A stretch of DNA of 64,000 nucleotides, taken from NCBI RefSeq assembly GCF_029227915.1, contig NC_079888.1:4411001-4475000 (forward strand), given 5' to 3'. Positions 44,504 through 55,899 of this stretch are shown piece after piece. Position 1 is the first letter of the stretch. Every line of letters begins with the position of its first letter. The stretch comes from Hydractinia symbiolongicarpus (Eukaryota; Cnidaria; Hydrozoa; Anthoathecata; Hydractiniidae). Made by a program: the position numbers and the translations under genes. The notes below the pieces were generated by a model. The model worked only from the letters and a program-made list of their open reading frames with translations, made no database searches and was not told where the DNA came from.

Positions 44504-44959
44504 GGGGCTGTTGATATGGAGGCAGGCTTGCTCGGTTAACTGGCTGGCTCGGCCAGCCGGGGTGATTTTCATCTCGTGTTCATATGAAGTTTTTTACATC
44601 TCGGCCAGCCGGGGATGGAAAAGTTGTTTACATTTCACAAACGATTCATTAACAATGAAGACAAAAGAATATATTTCGAAGTTTAAATAATTGATGAAAA
44701 TCTTTTTAAATCTATTGATAATTTCATCTCGCCTAGGCGGGCTGGCTCGCCTGCATATAAACACATTTTTATTGTTATATGCGTTTCTTAAGAACAGCGA
44801 GATACCGGCTGACCGAGACCTCGGTACAAACAAGCGAGATCTCGGCAAGGCGGGCTGGCCCGGTTATCATATGAACACATTTTAATTTTAGCATCGAGAT
44901 CCCGCTCAGCCGAGCCAGCCCGGTCAACCGAGCCAGCCCGCCTCCATATGAACAGCCCC
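44504..44959. mobile_element. MITE with long GC-rich inverted ends, Harbinger-like
   Basis: Ends GGGGCTGTTGATATGGAGGC and (reverse) GGGGCTGTTCATATGGAGGC continue paired for some 60 bases (GGCTGGCTCGG motifs). They are flanked by TAA direct repeats (44501-44503, 44960-44962). 456 bp, no transposase. The TAA target site and the ends suit PIF/Harbinger. Confidence 0.7.
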
Positions 44960-45699
44960 TAAATACATACGCAAAAAGCCACAACAAGTAACCAGTATAT
45001 AAACAACCAACAACCAACATATGTGCGATAAGATTTAAAATGGCAGAGAAAATCAGCCAAAAACAAACAAACGACACGCCATCAAAAGCTTTTCGCTCCT
45101 GAAGTTGCATTTCAACCACTACCCACTTAAAGCGTGAGTGAATAAATAAAAATTTTACCACGGTCATTTTAGGTCTATTTTGGTTTACCGCTTTGACTTC
45201 TAAAACATTATTATTTCTGTAACATATATTCTGTATTTGTTTTGTTTTTATATTTACGATAGATATACTGTCACGTTTCCTAGCCATGCAGAAATCTTAA
45301 GCTAACCAATTTTAAGATTTTGACTACAAAAGTAGATTTTGAGGAGGGAGCCTGCTGAAATCAAATAGCTAGCTAACCTTTTTACTTCTATCCTTTTAAT
45401 GTCATTATTTAGTTTGGCATACGCCCTAATTCCTTTTGTGTTATTTTTACCAATTTAATTATTACAAAGCTGTAACTTGGGTTGCTCATGCTATTAACTA
45501 TAACCTGCTGAAAAGTGAAAGTTAGCTAAAAGTTAGTTAGTTAAAAATACCAGTTAGCTGCAACAAACGTTCTTTTCCCATAATTGCTTGCGCAACAACA
45601 GGCTTTAGAAAGTGTTTTAATTTAAACTAACAATAAATTTTACACGAATATTTATTCCACAAAATTAATTGCTGATTGATTTCGTTTAGACCAAGGTGG

Positions 45700-46150
45700 C
45701 GATAAATAATAATACGCCTATATGGCTATGGAACACGGTTTACCTGCATATATTAAGCACTCAGGCCGGGGTGAGCAACGGAATGTATCCTGTGTTTTTG
45801 TGAAAAATGTTTTATGCCTATACAAATGGGCACCTCAGTTTACCTGTATATACTGAGCGCTCAGCTCACTGTCATAATATAATTTTCAAAATTTCACAAA
45901 AACTTACTTCACAAAATAAGAAAATATGTTCGGCTGGTTGTAAACTGCTTTTTTAGCTAAGTTGTGTAACTTCCGAAACACTATATTGGTATGCGCGCTT
46001 TATTCGATTAACGACACACTATATACCTGTACTAAAGCGCACTACCTGAATGTTTGGATAAGTTTACGGCTTTATTAAGCGCTTAACGCTGAGCTCAAGA
46101 ATAGGTCACATGATTATTTGTGGCTTAACCGGGAGTTTCAACGCTGGGTA
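45700..46150 (-). repeat. right arm of the large inverted repeat
   Basis: Reverse-complement partner of 28315-28955. GCGCTTTAGTACAGGTAT lies at about 46023-46040 on the minus strand, and a TGAGCGCTCAGTATATACAG motif at about 45848-45867. Confidence 0.65.
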
Positions 46151-46183
46151 CAACAGTTATCTTATGCTATAATACTCAACTAT

Positions 46184-46290
46184 CTGCTTGTGAGCCAAAG
46201 ATGACAGGTGCGAGTAGCGACGGGGAAATTCCCGCGGGTTTTTTTTCTAACAGGCGAATTCCCGTATCTTTCTCACAGGCCCACAAGTAG
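46184..46290. mobile_element. small fold-back element
   Basis: CTGCTTGTGAGCC at the left pairs with GGCCCACAAGTAG at the right. CGGGGAAATTCCCGCGGG and GAATTCCCG lie inside. 107 bp, origin unknown. Confidence 0.4.
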
Positions 46291-46299
46291 TCTATTTCG

Positions 46300-47480
46300 A
46301 TGGCTGCGCGCAACCTTATTTCGGAATCCGATGGTTACTGGATTTTTTTATACCGCTATTGTGTCATAGCTGTATTGACGAAGACCATTTTTGTTCGGAA
46401 GTGCTGCTGTGATTTTTTTATCTTTGTGACCTTTTTCTCTTCTAGATACTATGTTTAAAATATTTATTTCCTGTGTATTTAATATATTCTATACGTATCT
46501 CTGGCGGTAAAGCAAAATTACAGTCAAAGGGGAAAGATTGCCAGACATAAGGATGAAATCTCTAAGGACATTAAAACTTTCCTTTACTTACATACATGTA
46601 CTACTTCAACAATAGTTTTGGAACTTTAAAAACAACTTATATTGCAAAACAACGACACGTTTTCCTGTTGTACATACAAGATGGTTGCGATAATTTGCAT
46701 TCTCTATTTTTAATTGATAGTTGCGGGAAAGTTTTTTTGTGAGTATTAATTTAACGCAAGTGTGACCTAAAGTATAACTGTACGGCTCAGATTACCTGCA
46801 CTTAGTTGCTTTCAACGCTTGCTTACACTTATTGTTCACATTTTTGAAAAATAGCAGAAGATAACAAAAATTTAACCATAAATTGAAGTAGAAAGTCATA
46901 ACAACCTTGACATGTAAAAAGGATTTTAAGCTTTTCAAGTATTTATTATTTTCTTACCTATTTTTTAAAACAACTTTTCTAGGTTTTCCTGTTCGCTTAC
47001 ATCTTTATAGCGAGCAAAATAACTGCCTGTTTGCCAACAGTGCTATAGTTCTTCCTTCTTCTGGACAGTTTAAAATTTTCAATTGCAACTACGGAACATG
47101 TAAATTCCTGCAAAATATGAAAACTCTTTTTCTAAATAGCATAATTCCTCAAAAAATGTAAATGCAAATTTTCATTCTCCATTACAAAATAATGATGTGT
47201 ATATTTCTGCTGAAGGCTTGCTGAACTTGATCAAGTTGAAAGAAAAAGAAGAGTCAATAACAATACAGGATAGGTTCAGCAATATAAGAGAAAAGGAAGG
47301 TATTCGCTAAAATTATGGATGTGCTAAAGGAAATGTCTGAAGTGGAGATAATAATTATGAAGAATTTAAAAAATCTTAGCAAATACCGCAGCGAGATTTT
47401 GTTTGCTAGACGGATGCTCGCATTTATCAGACGTGAACGAGTTTTGGTTGAGAAATACTTCCTTCTGTCGACCTATTTGT
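46300..47480. other. intergenic with short coding-like fragments
   Basis: No full gene. 47113-47310 holds an open stretch (SAEGLLNLIKLKEKEES) and 47315-47482 another with ATG and TGA (MKNLKNLSKYRSEILF). Neither is recognised; they may be relics of a transposon or a host exon. Confidence 0.3.
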
Positions 47481-47519
47481 GATCATTATTGATTTCACAT
47501 CGACAAACAAATAACTGCT

Positions 47520-47650
47520 ATTATTATATATATTATTATATATATATATATATATTATTATTATATATATATTATTATTATATATATATTATTATTATAT
47601 ATATATTATTATTATATATATATTATTATATATATATATTATTATATTAT
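47520..47650. repeat. TAT/TATTAT microsatellite
   Basis: About 130 bases of alternating TA and TTA units. It borders the second copy of the segmental duplication. Confidence 0.9.
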
Positions 47651-48370
47651 TGGTTGTGTTCATGGGGAAACTATTCTTGTTCAAACATACAAAGATAGTA
47701 CGGTATTATTAATAAAAAATGAAAAAGAAAGACAGAGGGAACTAAAGTAAACAAATAATAAAAATATTTTCCGCCTAAAATTAATGAACAGACTGATTTA
47801 ATTCTTTTGTCTAGTGGCGGCATTTAATTCTTTAATCACAGCAAGTAATGAGAGCATGAATACCAAAATGAAGAAAAGCTATCAAAAATTCATTTTTTAA
47901 GAAAACGTGTATGATCATTAACGCATAGAAATAAACTTTAAGATTTCATTAGATGATAAAAACCATGCTTCTGTGGATTTATAATCTTCATAAAGAAATG
48001 GTAACTTTGGTAACAACCTTATTAATTAAATATGTTATGTAATTCACCATAACAAACTACCGCCAATTAAGAATTCTGCAGGGTCTTTGAGTGTCATTGC
48101 AAAATTCACTATTAGCCACTGTATTACTATATAGGAAATAAAGAGAGAAAAAACCTATTATGTAACAATGTAAAATGTTTATTTGTGAATTATTCTTAAA
48201 ACATCTTTGTGTTTCCCCCTTTCCTTTGGCAACAAAGCTAAATGATACGGTAAAAGTCAAAGAAAGCCTTATTATCAAAGGTACTGCGAACGAAGACATA
48301 AAATTAATGTTCTTGTTTAGTACAAAGGTGAACTGGAGAATTTGAAGACAAAAATGATAATGTCCTTGAG

Positions 48371-48399
48371 ACGTCCTTGAGAAGCATGCTCAAGGACGT
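48371..48399. repeat. perfect 11-bp hairpin
   Basis: ACGTCCTTGAG, loop AAGCATG, CTCAAGGACGT. Preceded by a direct partial copy of the left arm. Confidence 0.75.
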
Positions 48400-48839
48400 T
48401 TTTAAGTAGGCCACAAAACACACTAAAAAACCACCAGAATCTAAAGGGCACGACTAATTAAAAGGTAAGGTACTGCAATTTATTTACAAAAAAACCCAGA
48501 ATAATACAAGTTTTTGGAAAACATGTGGCGATTCAACTCAGAGTAGGTGCACGAAGATAAAATATGTAAAGTGAAGTACAAATAAACACATTGTAAAGTT
48601 GGAATGTTAAGTAGACCAGCACACTCTACACTGTCGTTTTACCATTTCATTTTAGCTTTTCCACTCAATCGCCAGTTGGCTAAAATGCGACATATCGATC
48701 ATACTAGCTTGCTAAGGGAACGGAAAACATTAGACATGTACTTGTACCTATATTCAATTCAGAGGAAAGAATGTGAAGAAAAAAGCCCTACCTTTAACTT
48801 TTTGATCTATAACATCTTATTCTAACACAGAATTAACTT

Positions 48840-50620
48840 GTAGTAAGTAAGTAACTGAGTTTGATTCCATATGGGGTTGGTTATTAAAAAAAATATAAAT
48901 TATCTCAAAATCAGGTGGTCAATTACGGCTTTTGTTACAAGTCGGCAAAATAAAAAACATACAACATTTCCTATAAATATGGTTATTTTACAAGACCTTG
49001 AGAAATCAAATTATTAACAATATTCGATCTTAAAAATAACACCAACGAAGCAGAGCTTCCTAAAATCAAATTGAGCCTAAAAATTACACCAATGCTTAAT
49101 TAGTAATGCTAGCTAAGATGGGGTGTCGCATGAAAGATGCAGCATTACAGAATGAATGTTCGGATCAGTTTATTTTTTTCCATCAAATAATTTCTTTCAC
49201 ACATAAGTCAGCGGTTAACGTAAATATAAAAGGCGATAAACATTTCATTACATAAACCGTAGTTGTCATATCATCATGATTAAGCGTTCCGGACTCATTG
49301 CACAAATGTATCAAAACATTGTGTAAACTTGTGTTTAAAAATTATTATTGGCTTTAAAGTTGGACCGTAACATAAAAACAAAGCAAGTAAACAAAAAATG
49401 AAGTAATTAAAAAAATAGTTTAGTAAGTATAGCTTCCTGAGTTACAGGATTTAAGCATTTAAACTTGATGAAAAAGAAACAAGTACAATAAAGCAACGTA
49501 ATTTTTTTAACGCCTGTGGGGATGTTAGGGAAATTTTAGCCAAAATTAGTTAGTCATTATTCTTTTAGGAAAATCATATCCAAAATGTGACACATGGTAA
49601 AATCCATTATAGTTCAACATAAAACTGACCGCAAATTTTTTTACCTATGATCGGAATGAAAACACAGGCTGGACAATTAAAATTCTACCTAGCCACATTT
49701 GGTATAAAGCATTGGAATCATAAATCTGTGGCCTGTTGCTAGGTTAGCTATACTAGCTAACCATAAGAAAATATTAAAATGTTTTACCTACGTTTGTAAT
49801 GTTTTGATACTTAAGCTGTAGCTAGCTAGCTCTTAAACAATGTACGCTTATACTCAAAATCTATTTTATTTAGGATTTACATGAACTATTCCTTTAGCAC
49901 GTAGCAACGTGAAGAAAACAAATATTTACCAATACACATAATTTAGAAAAAATAAAAATTATAACAGAACTTTAAAATGGCTCCCGCTCAACATATTTCC
50001 CAGATAGGAGAGATCAAACATGCAATTCCTAGTTAGGTTTCACTCACGGAAACATGTCTCTAGGAATTTTAAAAAGCTTGCAGGGTTTGTCACTATAGCT
50101 TTAAAGAGAACCCTGAGTTTTTCAAAACAAGTAGTTTGAATACTCTACGCTCTTGGCTCCTTACAACCAATAATGCTTTTTTATTCACGCCTAATATTTT
50201 TTTTTCTTTTTTTAATAGATATTTGAAAACTATAATGTTAGTAAAAATGGTAACGTCGTTAAAAGATATGGCAGATAGTAGCTATAATTTAAGCAAAATT
50301 GTTGTAATTATTTAATAGTGTTCTAACCTTATTATGCCAGTGGAAGGGAATGGGGGGGGGGGGGCAACTAACGCCCATTTTTGTTTGACTATACAAAACT
50401 TATGTTTGGAATGTAAATATTAAATAAATATAATAAATAGATAGTCTTCGTTCACATCTTTTAATGTAACACATTAAAAGCAAAATAATACTTAATTAAC
50501 AGCCTATAACCACAGAAGCAGCTTACTTGGAACGTCTTTTACATGTTTAATATTGACAGTCGATTAAAGGTATATTTAACGCCATTGTTGCATTAGTTTA
50601 TTACGTAACATCATGCTGTA
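48840..50620. other. gene-free upstream region of gene D
   Basis: AT-rich with a G run at 50353-50364. Parts near 50236-50330 align with 24890-24980 of copy 1. No exon is supported. Confidence 0.5.
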
Positions 50621-50629
50621 CTCGGTATT

Positions 50630-50740
50630 AAGCTTAACCAAACACGTTTTCTTCGCCTACACCTACTCACCCATTTAGCTATAAAAAATAGCGAATGCTT
50701 ATAATCAAACATTGCAGGACAGACACTGAACAATCAAAAG
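50630..50740 (+). promoter_or_regulatory. TATA promoter and non-coding exon 1 of gene D
   Basis: AACCAAACACGTTTTCTTCG, then CGCCTACACCTACTCAC and TATAAAAA (50680-50687), mirror 25208-25263. The leader with TTGCAGGACAGACAC ends at AAAAG|GTACCA (exon end 50740). Confidence 0.65.
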
Positions 50741-50827
50741 GTACCAACGTTTTTAGCAAATTATTATTATTATTTTTTTTGGCGTAGCTATGTTAAGATT
50801 TTATGAAATATTTCTTACTATCTAGGC

Positions 50828-52774
50828 ATGAAGCTGCATTTCTTGATAGCGTTTGTTGGTATCAGTGCCTTAGCACTTGCTGAAGAACAATTTGAAGATG
50901 AGGCGAACGTAGAAGATCCAAGTTACGGTTACACTGGCGTTGGATATAAGTCAGGACATCTTGGAAGCAGAAATCTTGGCAGCAGAAATTTTGGAAGTGG
51001 ACATTATGGAGGAAGACATCTTGGAAGTGGACATTTTGGAAGCGAGCATTACGGAAGCGGACATTTTCGCGCTGGACATGTTAGAAACAGACATGTTGGA
51101 AGCAGGTATGCTAAACGCCGTCATCTTGGAGGAGGCCGTCTCGGAGGTGGACATGTTAGAAACAAATATGTTGGAAGTAGGCATCTTGGAGGCAGCCATC
51201 TAAGGGGTAGTCATCTTGGAGGAGGCCATCCTGCAAGTGGTCATGTTAGAAACAGATATGTTGGAAGCAGGCATGCTGGAAGCAGCCATCTAAGGGGTAG
51301 TCACCTTGAACGAGGCCGTGTTGGAAGTGGACATGCTAGAAACAAATATGTTGGAAGCAGGCATCTTGGAGGCAGCCATATAAGGCGAAGCCATGTTGGA
51401 GGAGGTAATCTTGGAGGTGGAAATGTTAGAAACAAAAATGCTGGAAGCAGATATCTTGGAGGCAGTCATGCAAGGCGTAGCCATCTTCGAAGAAGAAAAC
51501 TTGGAGGTGGTCATGTTAGAAACAGACATGTTGGAAGCCAGCATGTTGGAGGCAGCCATCTAAGGGGAGGTCGTTTTGGCGGAGGTCATCTTGGAAATGG
51601 AAATGCTAAAAACAAACATGTTACAAGCAAACATCTTGGAGGCAGTAATCTAAGGGGAAGAAATCTTGGAGGAAGTCATCTTGGAGGTGGACATGCTGGA
51701 AACAGACATGTTGGAAGCAAGCATCTTGGAAGCAGTCACCCAAAGGGTAGTAATCTCGGAGGAGGCCATCTTAAACATAACTGTACGTATTTTATGATGC
51801 AAAATAGAAATAGAAATAAAGATGATTCTGCACCGATAATGTATTATTTTAGAAAATATAAAACTTTATTATTAACTAAATTTTCGAACACAACGATATT
51901 TGACTTTTTATAAACATATATTCTCATATTATTTATCAATAATAGCTTATGTCCATTAAAAATTATTCTTTATGTAGGTGGAGGATATGGATACAATGTC
52001 AACACACATCTTTGCCATAGCGGAAAACTTTACATCAAAATATATTACCGAACCTGTGGTAACGCCATCTATGACATTCGAACACATTTCTGTTTCAAAG
52101 GAACCCTATATGCCCGAAGCGTATACCGAGGATGTGGAAACCGGAACGTCTGCAACCGAAAGAGTCAATTCTGTTTCAGAGGAACCTGTTACCTTAGAGG
52201 GGTTCACAGCATCTGTGCCAATAATATCTGCAACAAAAAAAGTCAATTCTGTTTCAGAGGAACCTGTTACCTTAGAGGTGTTTATGGTATCTGCGGCAAT
52301 AACCTTTGCAATAGAAAAAGTCAATTTTGTTTTCGAGGAAACTGTTATCTTAGAGGTGCCTACAACATCTGCGGCAATACTGTCTGCAAACAAAAGAGTG
52401 AATTTTGTCTGAAAAAAGCCTGCCACCTTCGACGTGTGTATTTTATCTGTAAATGGAACGCATGCAAACGAGGCTATGAATTCTGTTTCAGAGGAAAATG
52501 CCACAATCTAAGAGCATACCAAGCCTGCGCAAACAATGTTTGCAACCGAAGTACAGAAATTTGTTGGAGTGGACGGTGTTATAACAAATCAGTATGGGGA
52601 CTATGTGGTGGACTTATCTTTAAAAGAAAGCTGTATATCTGTCATGCTGAACGGATGTACAAGCGAGATTACTATGATTACTGTGGATCTTCAATCTATC
52701 GCACAAGTGATTATAAATGCCACAATGGCAAGTTGTATGGAAACACACAATACAAGCCGGATTATCGTGGATAA
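50828..52774 (+). CDS. secreted His/Gly-repeat + Cys-repeat protein D (expanded)
   Basis: Coding exons 50828-51782 (donor AACT|GTACGT; the exon itself begins at 50826 after TCTAG) and 51978-52774, phase 1, 583 codons plus TAA. Signal peptide at residues 1-18, acidic linker, then residues 43-318 of pentapeptides (GSGHF, GGSHL, GSRHL...). These are arranged in a 30-residue higher-order repeat from about residue 108 (GHVRNKYVGSRHLGGSHLRG...), seven copies. This part is very rich in Gly, His and Arg. The C-terminal exon has the nine 26-residue Cys repeats of gene C in the same order, with repeats 1, 8 and 9 again lacking two cysteines. Predicted secreted and strongly basic. Function unknown; matrix, cuticle or adhesive protein suspected. 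Confidence 0.8.
50955..51775 (+). repeat. 15-bp / 90-bp higher-order coding repeat, gene D
   Basis: Fifteen-base units (GGAGGCAGCCATCTA type) nested in a 90-base period marked by CATGTTAGAAACA (51079, 51154, 51244 and onward every ~90). The long frames on the other strand are shadows of this repeat. Confidence 0.85.
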
Positions 52775-52799
52775 AAAGATATAAATTGTACATTCAATG

Positions 52800-55290
52800 T
52801 AACTACAGTGTAAGAATAGCAAACTATTGCGGTGAAAGACTAATTCCAATATCATTGCAGTTGTGTTTTTACTCTAGCACTAACTACCATTTTTATGTTT
52901 TTCTGATGGTATAATTGCTTAAGTGCATAATATCCTATCCGTGAAAGCAGCAATTACCACATTCAAAATTCTTTGTTTTTTTTCTTTGATCCAAATAACA
53001 ATTACGACAGTAACATCAAAGTCTAAAAAAACGAAATCCTATCTTTTTTGCGAACAGGTTTGCACGAACCAAAATCCATATTCTTGTCTATGTGATAGTG
53101 ATAGTATAGGGCCAGGCTATGCAAATCTGACTTAGAGATCCACAGTTAAACGCACAAAGTTTTTCACAAACGCTTCAGAAAGGTTTTCGATGGGAATGTT
53201 TCCATCACAAGCAAAATATTTCGCTAGTTTTTTCTGTCTAAATTTACTCAGGATATTATGCAAGATTGCCATGTTTTTAAGTTTTCTACATTGGTTATAT
53301 TTTTTGATTCAGTCATAAATAACTGCAATTGGCATTTCTCTGTCAATAAAAATATGTTTTCTATCAACAAAATAAAGTTTACCGAAAATAGCTACTTTTT
53401 GTTAAGGTTTAGAAAATGTTATCGCATCCATCGGGAAATCAGGCATGTTATGTATTTCAGTAAACATTCTGACTTAAATTTGTAATTATCTCCTTCAATA
53501 TAACTCGTTTTCTGTCCGTCCAGCGGGTCGGTTTGGTATTAAAGGCTACCAAGAAGATCTCCCTTCCGCGTGATTAACCCAAAGTTCATTCAAAAACAAA
53601 AGCTGATGAAAAATCATATGGTTGTAAAAAGTTGGAGAACTTAAAAGCAGATTTTTTTTGTTTATTATACATTTCCAGCCAGAAATTTCTGCTGACTCAG
53701 CAACTTAGAAAATATGTCAAATTCATTTTGTACGTGCTAATGTCTATATTTTAGAGAGATAATTAGGAACATTGCTATAGAACAAACACTTAGCAAATAA
53801 TGCAGCTGTTTGGGCAACAAAAAATGGTTATTGCAAAAATGTCTCAATATGAGCCAATCATCAAGTTACACATTGTGATATATGAAATGTTAAAACTACG
53901 CTTAAGACCTGTGGACGAAGTCGTAAACCAACTGTAGCAAATGATGAATTAAATCTATCAATCCTATCAATCAAGAATAACGTTAGTGTCCTTAACCTCG
54001 TTCCCAGGTTGCCCTCTATTTATAAAAAGTATTCCAGAAACAAGGTTTAATTGCATCCAGTGCTACAAAGTGAAGAATATAGCATAAACACACACGATCG
54101 GGAGGAAATTTGATCCGATAGCTGTATTGTGTCCAAAATTGTAGCGAACCTTGTGTACGGATGCACGATTAAACGGTGCAGGATATACCTTTAATGGGCT
54201 AAAATCTGAGCAGTGGGTTTTTCCATGGGCTTAAACTAGTCTCCAATAACCGCAGTTAGGTAGTCAAATCGCTTCTTTTTGTGCTATCTACGATTCACAA
54301 CACGCTAACGACTACTAAATATATAAAAAACCTTTCATTATACATTACACGATATTAATATAAAGCCTAATGCCATTTGTTATCGTTATGGATTGATATC
54401 CATTGCGGTTTGTAGCGGCACCTGTACTGGTTAATAGGTTCGGCAAACTTTGGCGAGCTTTCAACCATGACTTTGATTCTGATTTCTCTCTGAATTAATT
54501 TTTTGCCGTGTCGAGGAACTCGTGTTGTACTAACCTACAATAAAAAGACAATGGTATTGTCGAAAATTTAAGTCTTGATTAAGTAAATGAAAGTTCCTAA
54601 GTTCGGAATGTACGAGTACGGAAGATTGAGAAAAAGTTATTCAGCAGAAATATTAATAAAGAACATTTGTTCTCTTCCTGTATCGCCTTTAAATGCAGAA
54701 GAAAATCAGTCGTGGCTTTGAATTGGTGCAAATCGTAGTATTAATTTCGAGGTAAAGCTGTTTATTATAATTTTATTGATCTCAAAGTAAGAAACAAGTA
54801 ATTGCTTTGTATTGCTGTGCTAGCAAATGCCAATAAAAAGATGTGTACTGTTACATTAAACAAATTCAAAAGAGCTTTGTGTTGCCTGAGATTTCCTTCT
54901 TATTTGCGTTAGCAAGACATTTCATAACAACACAAGAGATGAAATAGCTAGCCAGCTGATGTAAAAGAGCTTTAAAATGTGTAACAACTTGTTGACGTGT
55001 ATTCATTACTTTATACGTTTACTTTTGTAGATTTAAAGCTTCTGGTAGTCGACAATTTCTGAATACTGATGGTAATTGTTTTTAACGTGTTATAAGGCCG
55101 AAAATGAGTAAACTAGCTTCGGAAGGAAAACTTTGACAAGACTTTATGATGTTCTCAAACTTTTTCAGATATGTACTAAAGAACTTGTAATGCTGGAAGG
55201 TGTGGAATATTGTGGTTCTACCAACATGGTGAGAATGACTTTTGTATATGTAAATATATGTCTAATGTAGCTACATTATCTGTTTTTCAA
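52800..55290. other. intergenic, no supported gene
   Basis: 3' flank of gene D and AT-rich sequence. One open stretch at 52923-53135 has a hydrophobic segment and FCEQVCTNQNPYSCLC but no ATG. No clear poly(A) signal was assigned to gene D. Confidence 0.45.
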
Positions 55291-55305
55291 GATTTTGTTT
55301 TGTCA

Positions 55306-55428
55306 AAAATATTATAATACCCGCATACGTCTGTCTGTCACGCAAAATGGTACCGCAAATAGTGAGAGGCACGCAATGTATAAAAAGAACGGGCGAAGCC
55401 GTGGATTTTTGCACGGGCCACAGATTAG
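55306..55428 (+). mobile_element. Helitron-like short element, diverged
   Basis: ATACCCGCATACGTCTGTCT start region, CACGCAATG and TAAAAAGAACGGGCG blocks as at 16984. Decayed hairpin CCGTG/CACGG and TTAG in place of CTAG at the end. Confidence 0.55.
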
Positions 55429-55797
55429 TTTATTGCAATTATCGGATAATAGCTATAAAGCATTTTCGATATTGATTCAACATTTTGACAGTTTGAGCCT
55501 GAAATCATACCGTAACGAGTAACGCAATGATTTTACAACAAAAATAGAAATAGTGTTTGTTTTGTTATAGTTTATTTTAAATCAAAGGGGTGCAAATATT
55601 TTTTTAAGCAATTGTTTGTGCGCAATCAGTGCTAATTCTTTCCTGTTTGCAGATTGGTGTATTGTGAGTTTGTTTTTTTACCTGTTTATCACGTAAACAC
55701 TTAAATATTAAGTAGCTGGCTAGAACAAAATCTTTATACAATCCTGTCTTTGTCAAAAGTGTTGTTTTTGTTTTTTGTTATTTGCTATGATTTCAAA

Positions 55798-55887
55798 ATG
55801 AAAATAAAGCTTTTCTGCATATGCATTTTTGTGTTGTTTCTTCTGCTTATTCTGGTCCAATGTTTTTCATCTGACAGCGACTTGAAA
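55798..55887 (+). CDS. candidate signal-peptide exon
   Basis: ATG AAA ATA... encodes a strong signal peptide (IKLFCICIFVLFLLLILVQC, then FSSDSDLK), followed by a possible GTATTG donor at 55888. Downstream exons were not identified. May be the start of a secreted-protein gene, or chance. Confidence 0.3.
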
Positions 55888-55899
55888 GTATTGTATTGT

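Larger units (their letters stand above)
47651..52790 (+). repeat. segmental duplication, copy 2
   Basis: Partner of 21690-26690, in the same orientation. The spacing between copies is about 25.4-26 kb, much of it transposon sequence. Confidence 0.7.

Noticed and set aside
44775-45287. 170-codon minus-strand frame
   Set aside because: Its C-terminal third runs through the inverted ends of the MITE at 44504-44959 and the rest shows no domain. Likely chance, though it is the longest unexplained frame.
47489-47698. Tyr/Ile-only frame
   Set aside because: Translation of a TA/TTA microsatellite.
50951-51559. Ser/Met-rich antisense frames over the gene D repeats
   Set aside because: The 15-base unit has no stop on the reverse strand, so any frame stays open. 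There is no start, splice or domain evidence.
51978-52412. 144-codon frame at the start of gene D exon 3
   Set aside because: Shadow frame. The true frame begins at 51980 after completing the Cys codon and runs without a stop to 52774.
52923-53135. Possible small secreted Cys peptide
   Set aside because: A hydrophobic segment and four cysteines are present, but there is no ATG in the frame and no clear acceptor. Kept only as a note.
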